Below are positions 49,837 through 58,175 of a stretch of DNA of 64,000 bases, piece after piece. Every line of letters starts with the position of its first letter. The first letter of the stretch is position 1. Under the pieces are notes generated by a model. The model searched no databases, was not told the DNA's origin, and saw only the letters and a list, made by a program, of their open reading frames with translations. Both the position numbers and the translations under genes were made by a program. The stretch spans positions 1 through 64,000 of the forward strand of contig DATNIY010000080.1 in NCBI GenBank assembly GCA_035604195.1. Reading direction: 5' to 3'. Source of the DNA: DATJLY01 sp035604195. GTDB taxonomy: Bacteria > Pseudomonadota > Alphaproteobacteria > ATCC43930 > CGMCC-115725.

Positions 49837-50571
49837 CTAACGATGGCTGGAGCAACCGTAGCGCTTGGTTTCTTCTTCCGATGGCTTCGCGAAATAACAC
49901 ACCGTTCCACTCTGGCGGAGGCGCGCGATCAATTTGCCCGAAGATAGGAAATCGTGAACCGCGCGCGTGCACCCCTCCCAATCGTAGTAATCGTCGATGA
50001 TGACCACGCCGCCCGGCATGAGATGCCGGTAGAGGCCGGTGAGACATTGCATCGTCGAGTCGTACCAATCGCCATCGAGCCGTAGCAATGCAATCGGTTC
50101 GGGAGGCTGAAAAGCGGGGATCGTGGCGCTGAACCAGCCCGGGATCAGGTGAAACTCCTTTGCCTTGGACATGCTCATGCAGCGCTCGGCGAAGGCACGT
50201 TCGGCACTGCAATTGTCATAATAGACTGGGCTGTCCTTATCTCTCTGGAATGCAGCCGCGCGGTCCCCATCGACGTATTGCGCGGGCGGCAGACCCTCGA
50301 AGCTATCGAACAGGAAATGCACGCGGCTCGGGAGCGCGTCGGCGATGGCGGCGCTCATGCCGCCGCGCCACACGCCGCATTCGATGATGCAACCTGAATT
50401 CGGCACATGGCGGGTGCAGATGTCGAGATTGGCCACAAAGCGGCGCTCCCCGGTCATCGTGAATTGTCGATACCGCCGATAGAGCAGACGATAGAGGAGC
50501 AACTTCCGGGATGCGAACTGCGCGTTCCATCGCGCCCGCTTGATCGATTCCGGGATGAATTCGGCCGCCAC
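49837..50571 (-). CDS. TylF/MycF-family O-methyltransferase
   Basis: 244 residues from a GTG start. IIECGVWRGGMSAAIAD is the SAM-binding loop, FDSFEGLPP the second acidic motif, and LLRLDGDWYDSTMQCL with VVIIDDYYDWEGCTRAV the TylF hallmark metal site. Relatives methylate sugars of macrolides and surface glycans. The region is visibly poorer in GC: sampled lines run about 53-57 per cent against about 70 in the kinase gene beside it, suggesting later arrival. It flanks sugar-nucleotide genes and might methylate a glycan. Confidence 0.85.
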   Translation of the reverse strand: MAAEFIPESIKRARWNAQFASRKLLLYRLLYRRYRQFTMTGERRFVANLDICTRHVPNSGCIIECGVWRGGMSAAIADALPSRVHFLFDSFEGLPPAQYVDGDRAAAFQRDKDSPVYYDNCSAERAFAERCMSMSKAKEFHLIPGWFSATIPAFQPPEPIALLRLDGDWYDSTMQCLTGLYRHLMPGGVVIIDDYYDWEGCTRAVHDFLSSGKLIARLRQSGTVCYFAKPSEEETKRYGCSSHR

Positions 50572-50670
50572 GTTTTAGGAGATCCTGCCTCGGTTGCACT
50601 GGAACAAAAGATGAATCCCGATGCCGTTCATGTTAAAGTGAGTTTGCTACCGAATACCGAATATTTCCGG

Positions 50671-50732
50671 CGTCATCCCCGCAAATGCGGGAATCCGGCG
50701 GCGCTTGGACCCCCGCTTGCGCGGGGGTGACG
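50671..50732. repeat. Short intergenic repeat with two hairpins
   Basis: CGTCA at 50671-50675 and TGACG at 50728-50732 bound two hairpins, CCCGC-AAAT-GCGGG and CCCCCGC-TTGC-GCGGGGG. This is the common bacterial CGTCATCCCCGC dispersed repeat. It lies between the divergent methyltransferase and hydrolase genes. Confidence 0.75.
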
Positions 50733-50772
50733 ACTAAGCTGCGTCAAATTGATGGGATCGTGCTCTGCTTCG

Positions 50773-50795
50773 CCTCACGCCATCAGGCGCAAGGT
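50773..50795 (+). repeat. 23-bp direct repeat, left copy
   Basis: Identical over 23 bases to 51761-51783. It begins CCTCACGCC and ends GCGCAAGGT. The right copy is the 3' end of the UDP-xylose synthase gene, read on the other strand. The left copy lies in the leader of the hydrolase gene and codes for nothing. Confidence 0.9.
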
Positions 50796-50807
50796 AAGGA
50801 CCACAGA

Positions 50808-51812
50808 ATGCACAAATTGCCGTGGATTCTAGCGGGCCTGATTGTCGTGGTGTCGGGTGCGGTCGGGGGCGTGCTGGCGTTCGACGCGCCGGTGAAGCCG
50901 CCACCCTTGGCCTCGATCGGCGATGCTTTCGCCAACGTCGATTTCAGCGATCTGCCGGCGGTCCAGACTTATCCCGCGCGCGACGGCGCCAAGCTCGGCT
51001 ACCGGATTTACGCGGGCAGCGGCGCGCAAGTGGTGGTGCTGATCCACGGCTCGTCCGACGACGGCACCGGCATGCATCCGCTCGCTAAGGCGCTGCGCGA
51101 TGCCGGCGCCTCAGTTTACGTGCCGGTTCTGCGCGGCCATCGCGATTCCGGCCGCAGCGGCGATATCGACTATATCGGGCAGCTCGAGGACGATCTCGCC
51201 GATTTCGTCGCCGTGCTTCGGCCGCTTCATCCCACGGCGAGCTTTTCACTGATCGGATTTTCCTCGGGCGGCGGCTTCGCTCTGCGCGTGATCGCCGGTC
51301 CCGACGAGAAGCTGTTCGATCGCTTCATCATGATCTCGCCGGCCTTGCCGCAGAGCGCGCCGACCATTCGCCCGGGCACGGGCGGCTGGGTCTCTCTGGC
51401 GATGCCGCGCCTCATCGTGCTGGGGACGTTGAATCGGATCGGCGTCGACTGGTTCAACGGGCTTTCCATCGTCGCTTTCGCGACTTCGCCCAACGCCCCC
51501 AATCTCACCAGCGTCTATTCCTACCGGCTCGCGGCCGATTTCGGCGCGCCGCGCGATTACCTGGCGGCGCTCGGCCGCAGCACCAAGCCGGCCGCGGTCC
51601 TGGTCGGCGGCAGCGACGAGCTATTCTATCCCGATCGCTTCGCGCCCTTGCTCGGACCGGCGCGATCCGATCTGCACGTTACGATCGTGCCCGGCATCGG
51701 CCATATCGGCATGATCGCGGCGGCGGAGGGCATCGCCGCCGTGCGAAAATCGTTCCTCGCCCTCACGCCATCAGGCGCAAGGTCGGGCTCGCTTTCTCGC
51801 CGCGCTCGGTGA
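50808..51812 (+). CDS. Alpha/beta hydrolase with N-terminal signal anchor
   Basis: 334 residues. PWILAGLIVVVSGAVGGVLAF is a signal or anchor segment. VVVLIHGSSDDGTGMHPL holds the oxyanion region, IGFSSGGGFAL the nucleophile elbow (GxSxG), VLVGGSDELFYP an acid and VPGIGHIGMI the histidine. AAGGTAAGGA precedes the ATG by about 8 bases. The last 17 residues (from ALTPSG) read across the 3' end of the convergent UDP-xylose synthase gene, a 50-base overlap, and include the right copy of the direct repeat. Function is unknown; a serine ester hydrolase at the cell envelope is likely. Confidence 0.8.
   Translation: MHKLPWILAGLIVVVSGAVGGVLAFDAPVKPPPLASIGDAFANVDFSDLPAVQTYPARDGAKLGYRIYAGSGAQVVVLIHGSSDDGTGMHPLAKALRDAGASVYVPVLRGHRDSGRSGDIDYIGQLEDDLADFVAVLRPLHPTASFSLIGFSSGGGFALRVIAGPDEKLFDRFIMISPALPQSAPTIRPGTGGWVSLAMPRLIVLGTLNRIGVDWFNGLSIVAFATSPNAPNLTSVYSYRLAADFGAPRDYLAALGRSTKPAAVLVGGSDELFYPDRFAPLLGPARSDLHVTIVPGIGHIGMIAAAEGIAAVRKSFLALTPSGARSGSLSRRAR
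51761..51783 (+). repeat. 23-bp direct repeat, right copy
   Basis: Identical to 50773-50795, same orientation. It covers the last codons and stop of the UDP-xylose synthase gene (minus strand, residues TLRLMA) and at the same time the hydrolase codons for TPSGARS. Confidence 0.9.
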
Positions 51813-52752
51813 GGAGGCGGTCGAAATAGGCGACGGTATTCTGGAGTCCGGTCTCGAGCGGGACATGCGGCTCCCAGCCGAGGATCTGGCGCGCCTGGGC
51901 GATGTCGGGGCAGCGCTGGACGGGATCGTCGATGGGCAGCGGGCGGTGCTCGATCTTGGAATGCGAGCCGGTCATTTCGATGATCTTGCGCGCGAGCTCG
52001 CCGACCGTGGTCTCGACGGGATTGCCGAGATTGATCGGGCCGGTGATGCTGTCCGGCGCCGCCATCAGCCGGATGAAGCCCTCGATGAGATCATCGACAT
52101 AGCAGAAGGCGCGCGTCTGCGTGCCCTCGCCGTAGATGGTGATGGACTCGCCTTTGAGCGCCTGGACGATGAAGTTCGAGACGACGCGGCCGTCATTCGG
52201 GTGCATGCGCGGCCCGAAGGTGTTGAAGATGCGGGCGACGCGGATCCGGAGCTTGTGTTGGCGCAGATAGTCGAAGAACAAGGTCTCGGCGCAGCGCTTG
52301 CCTTCGTCGTAGCAGGCGCGCGGCCCGATCGGGTTGACGTTGCCGCGATAATCCTCGCGCTGCGGATGGACGAAGGGATCGCCATAAACCTCCGAGGTCG
52401 AGGCCTGGAAGACCTTGGCCCGGAGACGCTTGGCGAGGCCGAGCATGTTGATCGCGCCGACCACGCTGGTCTTGGTGGTCTGCACGGGATCGTGCTGGTA
52501 ATGGATGGGCGAGGCCGGGCAAGCGAGGTTGTAGATCTCGTCGACCTCGACATAGAGCGGGAAGCAGACATCGTGGCGCAGCGCCTCGAAATTCGGGTTC
52601 GGCAGGAGATGCGCGATGTTGTCCTTGCGGCCGGTGAAATAATTGTCGACGCAGAGCACATCGTGGCCGTCGGCGAGCAGCCGCTCGCACAGATGCGAAC
52701 CGAGGAACCCGGCGCCGCCGGTGACGAGGACGCGCTTTTTCGTGGCGCTCAT
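51763..52752 (-). CDS. UDP-glucuronate decarboxylase (UDP-xylose synthase)
   Basis: 329 residues of the extended SDR family. KRVLVTGGAGFLGSHLCERLL binds NAD; EIYNLACPASPIHYQHDPVQTTKTSVVGAINML, STSEVYGDP and the catalytic YDEGKR (Tyr-x-x-x-Lys) follow, quoted in pieces. ARIFNTFGPRMHPNDGRVVSNFIVQAL is typical of UXS. It makes UDP-xylose from UDP-glucuronate, whose producer gene lies 16 bases upstream. Confidence 0.92.
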   Translation of the reverse strand: MSATKKRVLVTGGAGFLGSHLCERLLADGHDVLCVDNYFTGRKDNIAHLLPNPNFEALRHDVCFPLYVEVDEIYNLACPASPIHYQHDPVQTTKTSVVGAINMLGLAKRLRAKVFQASTSEVYGDPFVHPQREDYRGNVNPIGPRACYDEGKRCAETLFFDYLRQHKLRIRVARIFNTFGPRMHPNDGRVVSNFIVQALKGESITIYGEGTQTRAFCYVDDLIEGFIRLMAAPDSITGPINLGNPVETTVGELARKIIEMTGSHSKIEHRPLPIDDPVQRCPDIAQARQILGWEPHVPLETGLQNTVAYFDRLLTERGEKASPTLRLMA

Positions 52753-52768
52753 GCCGCTTTCCTATCTC

Positions 52769-54112
52769 TCACGCTTTCAGACGTTGCTGGGCCTGGGCCG
52801 GCTCGACCGAGCGCCGGCCGATGCTGAAATAATAGAAGCCGGCCTCGGCCATGTCCGCCGGCTTGTAGATGTTGCGCAGGTCGATGACCGTCGGCGTCGC
52901 CAGCAGCGCCTTGACGCGGGCGAGATCGAGCGCGCGGAACTCGTTCCATTCCGTGATGATGACCAGCGCATGCGCGCCCGCCATGGTCTCGTAGGCGTTG
53001 GCGCATAAGGTGACGTTGCCGAGCTGCTTCTTCGCCTCCGCCATGCCCTCGGGATCGAAGGCGCGGATGGTGGCGCCGGCTTCCTGCAGCGCCGGCAGGA
53101 TGACGAGGCTCGGGCTGTCCCGCATGTCGTCGGTGTTGGGCTTGAAGGTCAGGCCCAAGACGGCGATGGTTTTGCGCTCGACGCTGCCGCCGCAGGCGTG
53201 GACGATACGCTCGGCCATGCGGCGCTTGCGCCGGTCGTTGCCGGCGACCACGGTCTCGACGATCGCGACCGGCGAGCCCGCATCCTGCGCGGTCTTCACC
53301 AGCGCCAGGCAGTCCTTGGGGAAGCACGAGCCGCCGAAGCCCGGCCCGGCATGGAGGAATTTGCGGCCAATGCGGCCATCGAGCCCGATGCCCTTGGCCA
53401 CGTCCTGGACATCGGCGCCGACGCGCTCGCACAGGTCGGCGATCTCGTTGATGAAGGAGATCTTGGTGGCGAGGAAGCTGTTGGCGGCGTATTTGGTGAG
53501 CTCGGCGGTCTCCAGCGAGGTGAAGAGGATCGGTGTCTCCAAGAGATAGAGCGGCCGGTAGAACTCGCGCATGACGGCGCGGGCGCGCTCGCTGTCGCAG
53601 CCGATCACCACCCGGTCCGGGCGCATGAAGTCCTGGATTGCCGAGCCCTCGCGCAGGAATTCCGGGTTCGAGACGACGTCGAACTGCGCGTCCGGCCGCT
53701 TCTGCCGCAGGATCGCCGCGACCTTCCTTCCGGTGCCGACCGGCACGGTCGATTTGGTCACCACCACGGTGTAGCCCGTAATAGCCGCTGCGATCTCTTC
53801 CGCCGCGCTCATGACATAGGACAGGTCGGCATGGCCGTCGCCGCGGCGCGAGGGCGTGCCGACGGCGATGAAGACCCCGTCGGCTCCCGCCACCGCCGGC
53901 GCCAATTCGGTCGAGAAGCTCAAGCGGCCGGCGGCCTTGTTGTTCGCGACGATCTGGTCGAGCCCCGGCTCATAGATCGGGATTTCCCCGCGCTGAAGGC
54001 AGGCGATCTTCGCCGCATCCTTGTCGACGCAGACGACCTCGACGCCGAATTCCGAGAAACAGGCGCCAGAGACGAGGCCGACATAGCCTGTGCCGATCAC
54101 CGCGATGCGCAT
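52769..54112 (-). CDS. ugd: UDP-glucose 6-dehydrogenase
   Basis: 447 residues. MRIAVIGTGYVGLVSGACFSEFG binds NAD; SNPEFLREGSAI and the catalytic cysteine in GFGGSCFPKD are intact. It oxidises UDP-glucose to UDP-glucuronate. It heads a two-gene transcript with the UDP-xylose synthase. The upstream 384 bases hold an AT-rich patch and a TTAACCAT motif on its coding strand. Confidence 0.95.
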   Translation of the reverse strand: MRIAVIGTGYVGLVSGACFSEFGVEVVCVDKDAAKIACLQRGEIPIYEPGLDQIVANNKAAGRLSFSTELAPAVAGADGVFIAVGTPSRRGDGHADLSYVMSAAEEIAAAITGYTVVVTKSTVPVGTGRKVAAILRQKRPDAQFDVVSNPEFLREGSAIQDFMRPDRVVIGCDSERARAVMREFYRPLYLLETPILFTSLETAELTKYAANSFLATKISFINEIADLCERVGADVQDVAKGIGLDGRIGRKFLHAGPGFGGSCFPKDCLALVKTAQDAGSPVAIVETVVAGNDRRKRRMAERIVHACGGSVERKTIAVLGLTFKPNTDDMRDSPSLVILPALQEAGATIRAFDPEGMAEAKKQLGNVTLCANAYETMAGAHALVIITEWNEFRALDLARVKALLATPTVIDLRNIYKPADMAEAGFYYFSIGRRSVEPAQAQQRLKA

Positions 54113-54496
54113 GGCCTCTCCCGCGTAGCGGAACCAAGAACGGACCGGCCGAGCGAATATTCCCCGGCGATCCAAGCCAATACCGAACCCGCCGCGGCGT
54201 TGCCTCGGCGCCTGCCCGCGCCGCTTGCCGAGATGGTTAAGATCTACTCTCGGGACCTAACCCTAACCCGCAGTAATTAAATACAAAATCTCTCGGGCGG
54301 TCAAGCGCGGAAGGGGTCGTTGCGCGGCTCTGGGCAAAACCTCGGGGCGTGCGGGCACCGGAGATGGACGCTGCGGGAGCGGTCTGCGTGCCGGCCGCCC
54401 GAGCCGCCGGGCTTGCTCGGCCAAAAGCTTCGGCGTAGGAGGGAAGCAATCGCGTCGCCGGACGTTGTGCCCGCGGGCGCCTCGAGCGGGAGCGAC
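54113..54496. other. Intergenic region between divergent ugd and galE
   Basis: 384 bases without a supported gene. It has a marked AT-rich stretch at 54266-54292 (TAATTAAATACAAAAT), fitting promoters for both sides, and ATGGTTAA at 54233-54240, which is TTAACCAT on the ugd strand. The 200 bases before galE are GC-rich and could form a structured leader, but no known riboswitch is recognised. Confidence 0.5.
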
Positions 54497-55498
54497 ATGA
54501 GCAAGACCATCCTGGTGACCGGCGGCGCCGGCTATATCGGCAGTCATGCGTGCAAGGCACTCGCCAAGGCCGGCTATGAGCCCGTGGCCTATGACAATCT
54601 CTCCCGCGGCCACCGCGCGGCGGTGCGCTGGGGGCCGCTGGTCGAGGGCGACCTTGCCGACCGCGAGCATGTGACCGCGACCCTGCGGCGCCATGACGCG
54701 GCCGCGGTCATGCACTTCGCCGCCTTCGCCTATGTCGGCGAATCCGTAGCGCAGCCCGAGCTTTATTTCCGCAACAACGTGGCGGGCAGCCTCTCCTTGT
54801 TCGAGGCGATGCTGGCGGCGGGGGTGCGGGACATCGTCTTCTCCTCGACCTGCGCCACTTATGGGCTGCCGGAGACGGTGCCGATTCCGGAGACCGCGCC
54901 GCAGCGCCCGGTCAACCCCTATGGCGAGAGCAAGCTCATGATCGAGCGCGTCCTTTATTGGCTGGGCGCGGCCCATGGGATGCGGCATGCCCTGCTGCGC
55001 TACTTCAACGCCGCCGGGGCCGATCCGGAGGGGGAGATCGGCGAGAACCACGAGCCCGAGACCCATCTGATCCCGCTCATCCTCGATGCCGCTCTTGGCC
55101 GCCGTCCGGCGATCGACATCTACGGCACGGACTACCCGACTCCGGACGGCACGGCGATCCGCGACTACATCCATGTCCAGGATCTCGCCGAGGCGCATGT
55201 CCGGGCGATCGACCATCTCCGCGACGGCGGCGCCAGCCTCGCCCTCAATCTCGGCACCGGGCACGGCCATTCCGTGCGCCAGGCGATCACCGCTGCCGAG
55301 CGCGTCACCGGCCGCAGCATCGCCCGCCGCGAGACTCCGCGGCGCCCCGGCGATCCGCCCGTTCTGGTCGCGGACCCAGCGTGCGCCGGGCAGGTTCTGG
55401 GCTGGACGCCGCGGATCTCGGACCTCGACAGCATCATCGCGACGGCCTGGGCCTGGCACCTTCGCCAACACGCCTCGACCGCCGCGGCGCGCGCTTGA
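54497..55498 (+). CDS. galE: UDP-glucose 4-epimerase
   Basis: 333 residues. ILVTGGAGYIGSHACKALAKAGY, VMHFAAFAYVGESV, FSSTCATYG, the catalytic YGESK, LRYFNAAGADP and YGTDYPTPDGTAIRDYIHV are the GalE consensus. It interconverts UDP-glucose and UDP-galactose. Some relatives act on UDP-xylose/arabinose, which would suit the neighbouring UDP-xylose synthase. GGGAG lies about 5 bases before the ATG. The fusion gene starts 6 bases after its stop. Confidence 0.93.
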   Translation: MSKTILVTGGAGYIGSHACKALAKAGYEPVAYDNLSRGHRAAVRWGPLVEGDLADREHVTATLRRHDAAAVMHFAAFAYVGESVAQPELYFRNNVAGSLSLFEAMLAAGVRDIVFSSTCATYGLPETVPIPETAPQRPVNPYGESKLMIERVLYWLGAAHGMRHALLRYFNAAGADPEGEIGENHEPETHLIPLILDAALGRRPAIDIYGTDYPTPDGTAIRDYIHVQDLAEAHVRAIDHLRDGGASLALNLGTGHGHSVRQAITAAERVTGRSIARRETPRRPGDPPVLVADPACAGQVLGWTPRISDLDSIIATAWAWHLRQHASTAAARA

Positions 55499-55504
55499 CA
55501 GGCC

Positions 55505-58171
55505 ATGGTTTCTACGGCGCTATCGCCCGCGGCGCAGGAGGTTTTGCGGCGCCGTCGCCCGAGTGAGGGTTCCTTGGCGATTGAACCGGTCGATAGGGCC
55601 GCCGCCGCACTGGCGGAGCCGCGCGCCGCGCCGCCGCAGGCGCCGATCCGCGTGCACGGCAAGTTCTTCTTTGCCGGCGCCGAAAAATTCTTCGTCAAGG
55701 GCGTAACCTACGGACCGTTCGGTCCGGCCTCGCACGGCGCGCAGTTTCCCGAGCGGGAAACCGTGGCGCGCGATTTCGCGCTCATGGCCGAGATGGGCGT
55801 CAACACGCTGCGCGTCTTCACCGTGCCGCCGCTTTGGCTCATGGACATGGCCGCCGATGCCGGGCTCCGCGTTCTGGTTGGCATTGCCTGGGCGCAGCAT
55901 GTCACCTTTCTCGACAATTCCGATATCCAGCGCGAGATCCTCCGCACCATCGTCGAGGCGGTGCGCGGCCTCGAGCGGCATCGCGCCATCTTCGCCTATC
56001 TCATCGGCAACGAGATTCCGCCGGACATGGTGCGCTGGCATGGCGCCGAACGGGTGCGCAGCTTCCTCAAGCGCATCGTCGCGATGGTCAAGGAGATCGA
56101 TCCAGAGCGGCTGGTGAGCTATGCGAACTTTCCCTCGACCGAGTATCTGACCGTCGATTTCACCGACTTCCTCTGCTTCAACATCTATCTCCACCAGGAG
56201 GCGGCGTTCCGGCGCTATCTCTCGCGCCTGCACAATCTCGCGCTCGACCGGCCGCTGGTGCTGACCGAGTTCGGCATCGATTCGCTGCGCGAGGGCGAGG
56301 AGCGGCAGGCGCAGATCCTGTCCTGGCAGGTGCGCGCCGCCTTCGAGCTGGGCGCCGCCGGCGCCTTCGTTTTCGCCTGGACCGACGAATGGTTCACCGG
56401 CGGCCATCTCATCGAGGACTGGGCCTTCGGCCTGGTCGATCGCAACCGCAACAGGAAGCCGGCCTTCGCCGCGGTCAAGGAGCGCTATCTCGGCCCCATC
56501 CCGCCGCCGGTGCCGCGCACGCCGCGCGTTTCGGTGGTGGTCTGCGCCTACGACGCCGAGCGCACGATGGAGGCTTGCCTCGCCGCGCTTGAGAAGCTCA
56601 ACTATCCCGATTACGAGGTCATCGTCGTCAATGACGGCTCCACGGACCGCACCCTCGAGATCGCCGAGCGCTTCGGCTTTTGCCGCATCATCAGCCAGCC
56701 GAATATGGGGCTGAGTGCCGCGCGCAATGTCGGCGCCGAGGCCGCCACCGGCGAGATCGTCGCCTATACCGACAGCGACTGCGTCGCCGATCCGGACTGG
56801 CTCACCTATCTCATTGCCAAGATGGAATCGGCCGATCTCGTCGCCTGCGGCGGACCGAACTTCCCGCCGCCCGAGGACTCTCTGGTGCCGGCGGCCGTCG
56901 CGGTATCGCCGGGCGGGCCCACCCATGTGCTGCTGAGCGACGATGTGGCCGAGCACATCGCCGGCTGCAACATGGCCTTCCGCCGCGAGGTCCTGCTGCG
57001 CTTGGGCGGCTTCGACCCGGTCTTCCGCGCCGCCGGCGACGATGTCGACATCTGCTGGCGGTTCCAGGACGCCGGCTACACCATCGGCTTCAGCCCGGCC
57101 GCGGTGGTCTGGCATTTCCGGCGCAACACGGTGAAGGCCTATATCGGCCAGCAGCGCGGCTACGGCAAGGCGGAGGCACTGGTCTATTCCAAGCATCCCT
57201 TCCGCTTCAACCTGTTCGGCCAGGCGAAATGGCTCGGCCGCATCTATGGCGATTTGTCCGCGGCGCTGCTTTTTTCGCGGCGGCCGGTGATCTATTCCGG
57301 CGTGTTCGGGCGCGGGCTCTTCCAGACGCTCTACGAGCCGCCTTCCTCGCTCGCCGCCTTCCTGCCGCTGACCTTCGAATGGAACGTGGTGGCGCTCATC
57401 CTGGCGCTCGTCGGTATCGTCGCCGGCGGCTGGATGTGGCTCCTGATCGTGCCGCTCGTCATCACCTGGGTCATGTGCATCAACGGCGCGCTCAAGGCGC
57501 CCATCGACAAGCGCTTCCGCGGCATCAAGGCGCGCGCGCTGCTGGCGCTCCTCGTCTATCTCGGCCCGATCCTCAGGGGCTGGGAGCGCCTCAAATGGCG
57601 CGTCAAGGAGATGAAGGCGCCCGAGCCGGTCGGCGCGTTCGACGCGACGACCCTCCAGGAGGCGCACCTCTCGTTTCGGGAGCGCGCCTTCTACCTCTCC
57701 TATTGGAGCGAGAAGAGCGACGAGAAGGAAGGACTCCTGGGCGCTTTGATGCGCTTCGTCGCGCCGCAGAAATATTTCGTCGTCGCCGACCAGGGTTGGA
57801 ACGATTGGGACCTCAAGATCGCGCGCGGCTTATGGAGCCGGGCGCTGGTGCTGGTCTGCACCGAGAACCACGGCGGCGAGAAGCGTCTGCTCCGCGTGCG
57901 CTGCGCCATGCGGCTGTCGCGCCTGGCCGCCTTCGTGCTGCGCGCCTATGCCGTGGCGACGGCGGCGGCGCTCATCCTCGACGCGCCGGCGGCGGCAGCG
58001 ATCATCGGCGTCGTCGGCCTCGCGCATGGCGCGGTCATCGCCTATCGCACCGTCAAGTTCGGCCGCATCATGCACCGCATCATCGAGACCGTGGCGAAGC
58101 GCGAGGACCTCGTGCCGGTCGAGCCGCGCAACCCCGCGCCGCTGGGCGACGCAGCACCCCGCCCCGCCTGA
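55505..58171 (+). CDS. Glycoside-hydrolase/family-2 glycosyltransferase fusion protein
   Basis: 888 residues. Residues 48-330 form a TIM-barrel hydrolase-like domain with GKFFFAGAEKFFVKGVTYGP at the start, an acid/base candidate Glu170 in LIGNEIPPD and a nucleophile candidate Glu255 in LTEFGIDS. Residues 340-575 are a GT2 domain: VSVVVCAYD, VNDGSTDRT, DSDC with Asp423 and Asp425, and GDDVDICWRF. Hydrophobic helices follow at about 625-665 and again near 810-845, with a soluble stretch between. It looks like a processive or cyclising glucan synthase with a built-in trimming or transglycosylating domain, reminiscent in parts of NdvB/NdvC. It sits between galE and an exporter gene (spacings 6 and 4 bases). 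Confidence 0.88.
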   Translation: MVSTALSPAAQEVLRRRRPSEGSLAIEPVDRAAAALAEPRAAPPQAPIRVHGKFFFAGAEKFFVKGVTYGPFGPASHGAQFPERETVARDFALMAEMGVNTLRVFTVPPLWLMDMAADAGLRVLVGIAWAQHVTFLDNSDIQREILRTIVEAVRGLERHRAIFAYLIGNEIPPDMVRWHGAERVRSFLKRIVAMVKEIDPERLVSYANFPSTEYLTVDFTDFLCFNIYLHQEAAFRRYLSRLHNLALDRPLVLTEFGIDSLREGEERQAQILSWQVRAAFELGAAGAFVFAWTDEWFTGGHLIEDWAFGLVDRNRNRKPAFAAVKERYLGPIPPPVPRTPRVSVVVCAYDAERTMEACLAALEKLNYPDYEVIVVNDGSTDRTLEIAERFGFCRIISQPNMGLSAARNVGAEAATGEIVAYTDSDCVADPDWLTYLIAKMESADLVACGGPNFPPPEDSLVPAAVAVSPGGPTHVLLSDDVAEHIAGCNMAFRREVLLRLGGFDPVFRAAGDDVDICWRFQDAGYTIGFSPAAVVWHFRRNTVKAYIGQQRGYGKAEALVYSKHPFRFNLFGQAKWLGRIYGDLSAALLFSRRPVIYSGVFGRGLFQTLYEPPSSLAAFLPLTFEWNVVALILALVGIVAGGWMWLLIVPLVITWVMCINGALKAPIDKRFRGIKARALLALLVYLGPILRGWERLKWRVKEMKAPEPVGAFDATTLQEAHLSFRERAFYLSYWSEKSDEKEGLLGALMRFVAPQKYFVVADQGWNDWDLKIARGLWSRALVLVCTENHGGEKRLLRVRCAMRLSRLAAFVLRAYAVATAAALILDAPAAAAIIGVVGLAHGAVIAYRTVKFGRIMHRIIETVAKREDLVPVEPRNPAPLGDAAPRPA

Positions 58172-58175
58172 CCCC

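Noticed and set aside
50671..50732. CRISPR-like repeat
   Set aside because: Only one unit with two internal hairpins and no spacers; it fits the common CGTCATCCCCGC dispersed repeat.
54259..54270. CCTAACCCTAACCC resembling telomere repeat
   Set aside because: Only two copies in a chromosome-type bacterial intergenic region; chance or promoter-related sequence.
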